Positions 1 to 10,574 of a stretch of DNA of 64,000 nucleotides are shown piece after piece (positions within the stretch are counted from its first letter, which is position 1; every line of letters starts with the position of its first letter). The stretch is from CAVXXB01 sp963765585 (GTDB lineage: Bacteria; Calditrichota; Calditrichia; JAJRVZ01): assembly GCA_963765585.1 (NCBI GenBank), contig CAVXXB010000015.1, positions 62,001 to 126,000 of the forward strand, given 5' to 3'. The notes beneath the pieces were generated by a model, which saw only the letters and a program-made list of their open reading frames with translations, was not told the origin of the DNA and searched no databases. A program made the translations under genes and the position numbers.

Positions 1-59
1 GTATACCAGAATATGACCAAAAAGATCCCATTTGGAAAAAAGATACAGGATGCAGGATG

Positions 60-243
60 CAGGATACAAGATACAAGTCAGAAGTTAGAAGTTAGGAGTT
101 AGGAGTTAGGAGTTAGGAGAAAATAGGATAAAAGGATAATTGGATAAAATGACCAATTAAGAATTGGGAATTAGAAATGATTGAAATATTTCTATGATGA
201 TCAATTTCTAATTTTTAATCTCTAATTTCTAACTTGTATCCTG
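60..243. repeat. Palindromic low-complexity intergenic element
   Basis: The first 276 bases hold no gene. An 11-base arm at 60-70 (caggatacaag) is repeated inverted at 233-243. Just inside it are seven-base tandem units of the ttaggag type at about 82-118, and their complements (ctctaatttctaac type) at about 201-232. The arrangement, an inverted pair of short-tandem arms, recurs in many other gaps of this window. It lies downstream of gltD and might fold in the transcript, but it lacks a U-tract, so I do not call it a terminator. Confidence 0.7.
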
Positions 244-276
244 TCTAAAAAAAAGTATATTTAACTCAGGTTAAAC

Positions 277-1705
277 TCATGATAAATATTCATTTATAGC
301 AGCTGCCGCGACGCGACCATCTTTTATTGCTGTCACAATCAATGAGGCACCGGTAACGGAATCTCCCGCTGCAAAAATGGCGGCCTTACTCGTCTGCCTG
401 CGGGCATCAGTTTTAATATTTCCCCGTTGATCAAATTCCAGATCAAGTTCTTTGAGTAAGCGGTTATGTTCCACATGTTCAAAACCAATCGCCAAAATCA
501 CCAGGTCAACTTCTTTCTTAAATTCACTATTTGCAATTTCGGATAACATATACTTACCATTTTGCTCATCTTGATTCCAGATGACTTTTTTGAACTCGGT
601 TTGTGCCAAATGATTATTTTTTCCGGAAAATTTATTGGTTTGTATGGACCAATCCCGGTGGCAACCCTCTTCATGCGAACTTGATGTTCGCAAAATATTT
701 GGCCATTCAGGCCAGTTCGGATTCCAATTATATTTCCAATCCATCGGTTTTGGCATAATTTCATATTGAGTCACTTCTGCTGCTCCCTGGCGGTTGGCAG
801 TGCCCACGCAATCAGACCCCGTATCACCTCCACCCAAAACCAGTATCCTTTTACCTCTAGCAGATATGATTTTCTTTTCATTTAAATCACCATCGACATA
901 TCTGTTTGAAAGGGTTAAATATTCCATCGCCTGATGTATGCCCTTCAGATTCCTTCCCTGCACATCAATATCCCGTGCTTTTCCGGCACCCATCGTAAGT
1001 AAAATAACATCGAATGACTTTTGCAGATATCGGGCGGAAATATCCTCACCGATATCAATATCTGTTTCGAAAATTACACCTTCGGCTTCCAGTCTGTTTT
1101 AGCCGCCTGTCGATAATGTACTTTTCCAATTTAAAATCCGGGATTCCATAGCGAAGTAAACCACCAATTTTAGGTGATTTTTCAAAGAGCGTAACCATAT
1201 GACCCTCACGGCGTAATTGCTGGGCCGCAGCCAGACCAGCCGGACCGGAACCAATGATCGCTATTTTTTTTCCGGTTTCTTTTTTCGGGATTTGTGGCAG
1301 AACCCACTCATTCTCAAATGCTTTCTCGATGATTGATAATTCTATCTGTTTTATCGTGACCGGGCCGTCATTTATTGAAAGTGTGCATGCTGATTCACAT
1401 GGCGCCGGGCACAGTCGTCCGGTAAATTCAGGGAAATTATTTGTCCTTTCCAATCTTAGAAATGCTTCCTGCCATGAATTTTTATATACAAGATCATTCC
1501 ATTCAGGAATAAGATTATCTACCGGACACCCCTTACTGGAGTGGCAGAATGGGATGCTGCAATCCATGCATCGTGCCGCCTGAGTAGTGAGCTGTTGTTC
1601 ACTGGGCAGCGTATCAAATTCCTTATAATGGGTGAGACGTTTCTTTACCGGTTCGCTTTCTGATTTTTGAACCTTATATTCCATAAATCCAGTGGGTTTA
1701 CCCAT
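277..1705 (-). CDS. gltD: Glutamate synthase small subunit GltD, with one-base frameshift
   Basis: This is the NADPH-dependent beta subunit of glutamate synthase, which passes electrons through FAD and Fe-S clusters to GltB. The N-terminal part shows the cysteine clusters CMDCSIPFC and CPAPCESAC, then the FAD dinucleotide motif GSGPAGLAA and YGIPDFKLEK. The C-terminal part shows the NADPH motif GGGDTGSDC and a final AAGD...AIKDGR FAD-binding segment. The frame breaks at about 1093: one extra base turns the expected Gln-Leu-Glu-Ala-Glu-Gly into a different frame (ORFs 1055-1705 and 277-993). Removing it gives 475 residues, normal for GltD. The ATG lies 2 bases after the gltB stop, so the two are cotranscribed. 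Both halves are otherwise well conserved, so a sequence error is likelier than a pseudogene. Confidence 0.93.
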
Positions 1706-1707
1706 TG

Positions 1708-4700
1708 CTAGTATACCTCCTCGGTCATGCCAACCATATCAGATTCTTTTGAAAACTTTTCCTGAATTCGGTCAAGGGCTTTCTTGTATTCAATTGGCAT
1801 CACCCTTACAAAATAGGGGAGAATATCTTCCCAGGCCTCAAGGATATGCGCCCCAAGTTTACTTCCGGTGTAAGTAACATGGTTTTCAATATATTTTTTC
1901 AGAAAAATTTCATCCTGCTCTGACCGTACCTGTTCGATATCCACCATCTCCAGATTGCATCGGGTATCAAACAACTGATTTTCATCAAGTACATAGGCAA
2001 TACCCCCACTCATTCCGGCAGCAAAATTAACACCGGTCTGGCCCAGAACAATCACTCTGCCCCCAGTCATATATTCACAACCATGATCTCCTACACCCTC
2101 CACCACTGCAATAGCGCCGCTATTTCTGACAGCAAACCGTTCACCAGCGGTTCCAGAGAGATATGCCTCACCGCCTGTGGCGCCAAAAAGATTGACATTT
2201 CCGCTTATAATATTTTTTTCTGACAAAAAGGTGGAACCCTTTGGTGGATAAACAATGATTTTGCCTCCGGACAATCCTTTACCCAGGTAATCATTTGCAT
2301 CACCCGCCAGTTCAAATGTGACACCGTTTATTAAAAATGCGGCAAAACTTTGACCTGCGGATCCTTCAAACCTGATGGTGATTGTATCGGCCGGTAATCC
2401 CGCGGAACCATGGATATCAGATATTTTACCACTGAGCATTGCTCCTACAGTTCGGTGATAATTTTTTATGGGAATCTGCAATCGTACTTTCTTCTTTTGC
2501 CCGATAGCATGATTCACTTTTGAAATAATTTCCATGTCTAATACTGACTGGGTATCAAACGGTACCTGACTCTCACATCTCAAAATGGTTTTTGCATTTT
2601 TCGCCTGATGATAAAGTACTTTGCTAAAATCCAGCCCTTTGGCTTTATAATGGCTAATCGCCGTATTGACCTTAAGCAAATCCGCGCGACCAACCAGATC
2701 TTCAAATTTACGAAATCCCAATTCTGCCATTATTTCCCGAACTTCCTGTGCCAGAAACATCATATATTGCATGACGTCTTCCGGTTTGCCCCGGAACCTG
2801 CTGCGCAGTTCCTCATCTTGAGTTGCGATTCCAACCGGGCAGGTATTCAGATGACATTTGCGCATGAGAATACAGCCTAGGGCAACCAATGATGTAGTAC
2901 CAAATCCAAATTCTTCCGCACCCAGCAATCCGCCAATGATAACATCACGGCCTGTTTTTAATCCCCCGTCTACCTGGATGCGAATTCTGGATCGTAACTG
3001 ATTCATAACAAGAGTTTGTTGGGTTTCTGCAAGTCCGATTTCCCAATTGGATCCGGCATGTTTAATCGAGGACATGGGAGACGCACCCGTTCCCCCATCA
3101 TTGCCGCTGATCAAAACCATATCGGCTTTTGCTTTGGCTACGCCTGCGGCAACTGTTCCCACACCCTCTTCGGCCACCAATTTAACGGAGACTCTCGCAG
3201 CAGGATTGGCACATTTTAAATCAAATATTAACTGCGACAAATCCTCAATGGAGTAAATATCATGATGCGGTGGTGGTGAAATCAGCATTACTCCTGGCGT
3301 AGAATGACGAACTTTTGCAATTGTATCATTTACTTTAAATCCGGGTAACTGTCCGCCCTCACCCGGTTTTGCCCCCTGCGCAATCTTGATTTGTAATTCA
3401 GCGGCACTTTTAAGATAAGTGATATTTACTCCAAATCTCGCTGAGGCAATTTGCTTTATTTTACTGTTTGCATTGGTCTCAGGTGATTCCGGAGTAAACC
3501 TGATTTCATCTTCACCACCTTCTCCTGAATTACTTTGGGCACCCAATCGATTCATGGCAATCGCTAATGACTCATGGGCTTCTTTACTGATAGAGCCAAA
3601 TGACATGGCGGATGTAACAAATCGTTTGACAATCTCTTCCGCAGGCTCAACCTCCTCAATCGGCACGGATGCCTGTTTTACAAATGAGAATAATCCACGC
3701 AGAGTACATAGGTTTTTGTTTGAATCGTTAATTTCTTTGGTGTAGGATGTAAATTGTGTGTAATCCCCAGTTTTTATGGCGTTTTGTAATTGTATAATTG
3801 TTTCCGGCCTGAAAGCATGTTTTTCAGCATCTTTTCGATATGAGTAGTTTCCACCGGTATCCAGACGTTGAATTTGCGCATCATCATTTTTTACTGCCGC
3901 ACAATGGCGCTCTAAACTGTCTTGCTCAATTTTTTTTATACCCACGCCACCTATTCGGGATCTGGTGCCGGAAAAATATTTTTTAAGAAATTTTTCTTCC
4001 AAGCCGATCGCTTCATAGGTCTGTGCACCACGATAGCTGCGAATAGTCGAGATTCCCATTTTTGACATTATTTTGAGCAGACCTTTCTGGACCGCTGTAA
4101 TATAATTCAGTATCGCTGCCTGTTGTGTCATATCATCAGGTAAAGATCCTTTAACTCTCAGGTCATTTATGGTTTCAAACGCCAGATACGGATTGATGGC
4201 ACTGACACCGAATGAAGATAACATGGCAAAATGATTCACTTCCCGGATTTCACCCGATTCCAGAACGATTGCAGTAAGATGTCTTGACTGTTTCTTCACC
4301 AGGTAATGATTAACTGCAGATACGGCCAGTAAAGCAGGAATAGCTGCATTGGTTTTATTGATTCCACGATCACTCAGAATGATGCAGGAATGCCCTTCCT
4401 TAACTTTCTGTGCAACAGTTTTACAGAGGAGGTCAATCCCATTTTCCAGCGCTTTATCTTTGCCCGTCCCGTCGAAATGGATCGGAATAGTACACACTTT
4501 TAAACCGGGCATTTCAACAGAACGCAAGCGCTCAAGATCATCGTTTGTAAACACCGGGTGATACAGTTTGAGCTGACGACAATGTTCGGGTGATTCTTCC
4601 AGCATATTTGCCTGGTGCCCGATAAAACTCATTAGTGACATAACCAGATTTTCCCGGTAGGGATCAATTGGTGGATTTGTCACCTGGGCGAAGATCTGTT

Positions 4701-6235
4701 TAAAATAATTAAACAATAATTGCGGTTTTTCGGATAGGACTGCCGGTGCGGTATCATTGCCCATCGAACCAATTGGCTCCTGCGCATTGAGAATCATCGG
4801 GGACAAAATAGTCTGGATTTCTTCATCCGTATAACCAAAGGCCGTCTGATAAAACTTTAAAGCCCGGGATTCAGGTATTTTTCCCACAGGCACCTGAAAC
4901 AGACCTTTTAACTCGATTCGATTGTCATCGAGCCAGCGACGATACGGTTTCCATCGTGATACTTTGGACTTAATTTCGCTGTCCCGGATAAATCTCTTTA
5001 GTTCTAAATCAATAATTATCATTTTCCCTGGCGACAGTTTTCCTTTTTCCCGCACATCCTGCGGCTTGATATTTAGCACTCCTGCCTCAGATGCAAGGAT
5101 CACTTTGCCTGATTTTGTAATCGTATACCTTGCCGGACGTAATCCGTTTCTATCCATACACGCCCCGATAATCTGGCCGTCAGTAAAGGTGATCGCCGCC
5201 GGACCATCCCAGGGATCCATTATCGCCGCATGATATTCAAAAAATGCCCGTTTATCCTGGCTCATATGATAACCTGATCCGAATGCTTCCGGCACCATCA
5301 TCATTAATGAATGTTCCATGGATCGACCACTGTGCACCAGCAACTCCAGTACATTATCCATAATAGCCGAATCGCTGGCCGATGTGTCGATCACCGGTAT
5401 CACTTTCTTTATATCTTTTCCCAACGTTCGGGATTCCATCGTCGATTCGCGCTCTGATATTTTATTAATATTTCCTTTTAGTGTATTGATCTCCCCATTA
5501 TGCGCGAGGAATCGAAATGGTTGTGCCAACGGCCAGGAAGGAAAGGTATTTGTACTATATCGCTGATGTACCATGGCAATAGCACTAATAAAATCATTTT
5601 GCATCAGGTCAGGGTAGAATGATTCAAACTGTGAGGAGACAAACATACCCTTATATATAATTATTTGTGATGAAAACGATGGGATATAAAAATCGGTCAT
5701 TGACCATTTCTGTTTTCTGGCATTTACTTCGAGACACTTGCGCAATACATAAAATTGTCTTTCCAGATCGGCTCCACGAAACTGCTCAAATTTGACAAAA
5801 ATCTGGTACATGGATGGGCATGATCTCTGCGCCACCTCTCCCAGGCAATCGGGATTTACCGGCACTTGCCGCCAACCAAGCAAGATGCCCTTTTCATCAG
5901 ATACAGTTTTTTCAACGATGACACGGGCTTTTTTCAGTTTTTCCTTTTGCTTTGGCAGAAACAAAAACCCAACGCCGTATTCTCCGGCTGGCGGTAAGTT
6001 AAACTCCAGAACACGGGTAAAAAACTTATGTGGGATGTGTGTGGTCATACCCGCGCCATCTCCGGTTTTTTGGTCACCACCAACAGCACCACGATGTTCC
6101 AGATTTTTTAGAATGGTAATACCATCCTTAATGGTTTGATGCGTTTTATGGCCATTTATGTCGAGCTATAAATCCGACACCACATGCGTCATGCTCGTAT
6201 TTTTGATGATATAATCCCTTTGAACCCGGCTTCAT
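1708..6235 (-). CDS. gltB: Glutamate synthase large subunit GltB, with one-base frameshift near N-terminus
   Basis: This is the alpha subunit of glutamate synthase. It hydrolyses glutamine and makes glutamate from 2-oxoglutarate. The uninterrupted frame (1708-6048) lacks the catalytic start, which I recovered upstream: an ATG at 6235 gives a short propeptide, EHDACGVGF with the nucleophile Cys18, then one extra base at about 6163, after which the frame continues NGHKTHQ...LEHRGAVGG...TGDGAG into the long ORF. The corrected length is 1508 residues, normal for the family. The order is class II amidotransferase, central domain, FMN-binding synthase domain (SGNDGGTGASP), 3Fe-4S cysteines (CILMRKCHLNTCPVG) and a C-terminal GXGXG beta-helix. 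It is the first gene of gltB-gltD. Confidence 0.95.
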
Positions 6236-6281
6236 AGTTTTCTCATTGTTTGTGATTTATGATTTGTAATAATGAAAGGTG

Positions 6282-6332
6282 GATCAATGCTACTAAATTC
6301 GAATAAATTCGCTTATAGTTTTAGCATTGATC
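6282..6332. promoter_or_regulatory. Inverted repeat upstream of gltB
   Basis: The gap 6236-6530 has no gene. It contains a perfect 10-base inverted repeat, gatcaatgct at 6282-6291 and agcattgatc at 6323-6332, centred about 70 bases upstream of the gltB ATG. It could be an operator or a leader hairpin. The regulator is unknown and I could not place -35/-10 boxes with confidence. Confidence 0.3.
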
Positions 6333-6530
6333 TAAAAATGATACAAGCAGATACATGCCTTGGGCGGTGTATGAATACAATTTGCGAAACTAACTCTACA
6401 TATACATTCATCTAAAAAAACCTCTATATATTTCCAGATAAATATACTCAATCATGTTCTCGATGCAATAGCTTGATGTATTTTTATTTAAAAAATTTTA
6501 TTTCTATGCATATATAATACAACATCTCAG

Positions 6531-9500
6531 CTATTTTACTTTCAGAACAACAAATGTCACATCATCATTAGGATCTTCATCGTCTGCCCAATCCGAACCC
6601 TGATTCTTTAGGTGAGTGATGATATCTTCTGGTCCTTTATCAACAACCTCCTCAAATGAATCACGAATGCGCTTATAGCCAAACATCTCTTTATCTTTAT
6701 TGAAAAGTTCCGGCATTCCGTCACTCATAAATAAAATGGTATCACCCGGTGCCAGGGTTCTTTCCTGCAACTCGTATGGAAAATCCTTAAAGGTACCCAA
6801 AGGCATTCCTTTTATGACAATTTCCTCAACAGACTGTATATCCCGTTTATAAAGCAATACCGGGGGCATTCCCGCAGCAGACATGATTAGTTTGTTGCCT
6901 TTGATCTTCATTATTGTCAGACACATGGACAGCATTTTCATGTGCATGGTTTTTATGCAGCGGGTGATTTCATTAAAAGTAAACACGATATCCGGGTTTT
7001 GGGCATGGGTATTAAACAGACTTTTTGCTGCCGTGACCATCGTTCCGGCCTTCATTCCATGACCTGTCGCATCTCCAATCACAACCGTCAGAGTGCCGTC
7101 CATGCCTACATTAAAATCATAATAATCTCCACCGACTTCTGTGGCCGTTTTCATATATACAGCAATATCCAGATTAGGTAATTGAGGCAACTCCTTTGGC
7201 AGCATGGATACACTGCAGTTCACGCGCTTCTTCCAGTTCCTTTTTTTTCTGTTCAAATTCAATCTCAAGAGTCCGGTGCTCCGCTTCTGCGGCCTTGGCT
7301 TTTAATTCAGCCGTTTCGGCGCGTAACTCACTTTCATGAATAGCCTGGCGCTGTCGTTCCCGCGTAAGCAATCTTCTTCGTTGTACGCGGTCAAATCCAA
7401 AAATAATTCCGATAAATAAAAACCCATATCCGATATATGCCCAAATAGTTTGCCACCAGGGAGGCAGAATTATAATAGCGAGCGATTTACCATCATTATT
7501 CCAGACGCCGTCACTATTGGAGCCACGAATACGGAAAGTATATTCTCCCGGATCCAGATTGGTATAGGTAGCAAACCGGCGGTTGTCATAACTCCATTCT
7601 TTATCATAGCCCTCAAGAATGTGGGCATATTGATTTTTTTCTGCACGACCAAAATGCAGAGCGGCATATTCAAAAGACAGATCATTATCAACATGATCAA
7701 GAACAATGTTGCTGGTTTCATAAATTGTGCTGTCAATTAGCGGGTCTTCACCCATCATCATGACTGATTTGTTACCGATTTTTAGATCAGTTAAAATGAC
7801 CTTGGGTGGATTAGTGTTCATTCTTCCCGGATAGAACTCATTCAGACCATGATCACCACCAAAAAACAAACGCCCATCAGAGGCTTTCAGAGCCACCTGG
7901 GCAATAAAGTCACCTCCACCCAGTCCATCTTCGGAATCATAATTTACAAAAGTCGGTCGGTCGTTACTGAAATTCATGCGAGACAAACCGTTCCTTGTGG
8001 CCAGCCAGAGATAACCAAAATCATCTTCCAGAATGGATGCGATATAGTTGGTCGGTAAACCGTCCTGCTCACGATATACTGTAAACTCTTCCTTTTGTGG
8101 ATCAAAACGGTTCAGACCACTGTTGGTTGCCAGCCAGAGAATGCCATTTTTATCCTCATGGATGTACTGAATACTATTATTACTAACCGTATTTTCATTA
8201 TCCGGATCATGACGATACACAATTACCGAGCCATCCTGTTTATTAAACCGATTCAAACCTCCCGCATCAGTTCCAATCCAAATGACATCCTTGTCACTAT
8301 TGCTAATATGAATCGATCTGATATTGGGACCACTTAACAATGGCTGCCGGGATGCTTCGAGGAGATATTGTTTAATATCTGTGGATTCTTCATCAGTCAC
8401 ATTCTGAATTTGAATTCCCCACATTGTTGAGTCCAGTGGGACATCTGCATTCCAATCGCCAAAACTATGACTGTCATCCGTTTTATAGTTTAGCGTATAT
8501 TTTCCCGGGATCAATTTAATCAGATCCATTGTGACCCTGTTTTTTTCTGCTCCATTAAGGAAGTAGCTTTTACTTCTCTGTTCACTACTCCATATTTTTT
8601 TACCGCTGTTATCCTCGATCCAGCCGAAATCAGCGCACAGCGAATCTTCCAATCCCTCACCAACCGATATTACTAAAAAATCTCGTGGCCGGTCAATCGA
8701 GAATGCTTTTGTCAACTTTTCCGCACTTCCTACCCTTAATACAGAGACCAGAGCTGGTGATCCGGCATGTTTTTGCCTTGCCAAATCAATTAATTTTTGC
8801 GGATACTCCCGGATAGGTTCGGCATAGAATCTTTGTAATGTTCCCGTTTCCGGTTCAAAAAGATTCAGGCCATAATTAGTCCCCACCCAAACCAAACCGT
8901 CAGAATCCCTTCGTAAGACCCGGACAAGATCATGTGATATGGATGTATTATCCAATGAATCCCATTTGGAAAGAACCGTAGTACCGCCTTGCGGTGAATA
9001 TTTCAGTAATCCGTCGCCCCAGGATCCAATGAGAAGAGATCCATTCGGCTCTTCTAAAATAGACCGTACAGATCCACCAAACATATCCGACCTGAATTTT
9101 AAATTTATTTTACTGAAATGACCGCTAACAGGATTATATTTATTTAATCCGGATCCTCTTATTCCTACATAAATCGTATTAGGATAGAATCTTGATTCTT
9201 GTAATCCAAAAGCTTCATTACCGGAGATACTATGTGGGTTTTCAGGATCATATTTGTGGTGAAGAAAGGGTTCACTAGCCGGATCAAACTTATACAGTCC
9301 TTCCAGCAAAGTGCCAATCCAGATTATTCCAGTATTATCTCTAAACATTGAGACAATAAGTTTATTGTATACATTGGGTTTTTGCTTGTACTCTTCGCCA
9401 AATGGTATTCTTGCAAAATCATCCGAGATCCCATCCATCTTAAATAATCCGCGCCCATCCTTTCCAATCCATATATTGCCATCGGCATCCTGACATATTC

Positions 9501-10353
9501 CGGTATATAATCTCCAAAGTTGGAATATATCCTTTGATTCAAATTCTTTTATTTTCCAGATCTTCTTATCACTGAGCCGGTATTTATATATACCAAATTC
9601 TGTAACGATCCATAACACACCGTTCTGATCACCAAATAGATGTGACACACGTTCATCAGAGCCAATAAATTTGGGTATATTTTCTGTGGATTTAAATTCT
9701 ACTTGTTTAAAAACCCTGTTATCCCGGTCATATTCAACCAATCCGTTTGTAAAATCACCCACAAAAATTCTTCCTTGAAACTCGATTATTGGAAACGTAA
9801 CATGCAGATTGTAATCACTACTCACTTTCTCAACATCATAATCCACATTTTCAAATTTATCTTCTTCAGCATTATATTTAATAACACCGCCACCCACGGT
9901 GCCCATCCAGACACTACCGTTGCTGTCAACAAGCACAGAAACGGTTTGCGGATTTGTAGAATCTAATTCCGACAACAAATTTTCAACATCATACTGTGTA
10001 AATTTATTTTGCATGCGATTGTAAAAAGACGCGCCGCCATGAGTCGCAATCCATAAATTCCCTGACTTATCCTCTTCAACGGCCCAGACACGATTATCAA
10101 TAAGACTGTTCGGATTTCCGGGTACACTTTTAAAAATCTTAAAATTATACCCGTCGTAACGATTTAATCCGTCCTGAGTGGCAACCCATAAAAAGCCATA
10201 TTTATCCTGGATAATATCATATACATCACTATTCGACAGACCTTCAGGCAAGGATATGTTTTTTATATTCAGTTTAGGATTTGCTGACAGATGATCAATT
10301 TGCAGTAATAATATAATTATAATCATTACTAATCGCGTATAAAGCAGTTTCAA
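6531..10353 (-). CDS. Periplasmic beta-propeller sensor with SpoIIE-type phosphatase, one-base frameshift
   Basis: A large signalling protein. A signal peptide of about 24 residues is followed by two runs of two-component-regulator propeller repeats (DKYGFLWVAT, SGNLWIAT, NGILWLAT and similar), interrupted around residues 545-650 by an extra beta-rich domain. Then come a Y_Y_Y domain, one membrane helix (WAYIGYGFLFIGIIFGF), an alanine/glutamate-rich coiled coil and a PP2C/SpoIIE serine phosphatase domain (GGDYYDF, IGDATGHGM, DDVTF). The frame breaks at about 7210, between coiled coil and phosphatase; correction restores ELQLSMLPKELP and gives 1273 residues. The start is a TTG at 10353, chosen because a strong GGGAGGG lies 5 bases upstream and no closer ATG fits. 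It probably dephosphorylates an anti-sigma antagonist on an extracellular cue; no partner is encoded nearby. Confidence 0.88.
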
Positions 10354-10507
10354 GGCGACCCTCCCCGGGGAAAATTCGGTTTTAGATAAATATATTTTTT
10401 ATTATAAATTATTCTTCTGCAAAGTTATAGCAGGTTTTATAATGGTTAGATAACGATAAATAGTCTATATAAATTTCGGATGAGAATATTAATCCTGGAT
10501 AATCCTA

Positions 10508-10568
10508 ACTCGCAAAGAGGGAGAGACGCAGAGATGATATAGTTAGAAATTGAGAAGATTAGAGATTA
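10508..10568. repeat. Solitary CGCAAAGA-class arm with TTAGAAA-class tail
   Basis: In the gap 10354-10574, actcgcaaagagggagagac (10507-10526) continues as gcagagatg, followed by gttagaaattgagaag and attagagatt. These are the same two short-tandem classes that form full palindromes elsewhere, but here only one side is present. It sits between the propeller-sensor gene and the last permease gene. Confidence 0.6.
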
Positions 10569-10574
10569 AAAAAA

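Noticed and set aside
82..118. CRISPR-like array from the ttaggag repeats
   Set aside because: Units are 7 bases and contiguous, with no unique spacers and no cas genes.
3016..3745. Plus-strand frames of 60-108 codons opposite gltB and other long genes
   Set aside because: They are shadows of well-supported minus-strand genes, with no ribosome sites or recognisable domains.
1093..6163. Programmed ribosomal frameshifting in gltB, gltD, purN or the permease
   Set aside because: No slippery heptamer or downstream structure is visible, positions differ from gene to gene, and such shifting is not known for these enzymes. Sequence error fits better.
6236..6530. Riboswitch upstream of gltB
   Set aside because: Only a simple 10-base inverted repeat is visible; no known riboswitch core motif is recognised.
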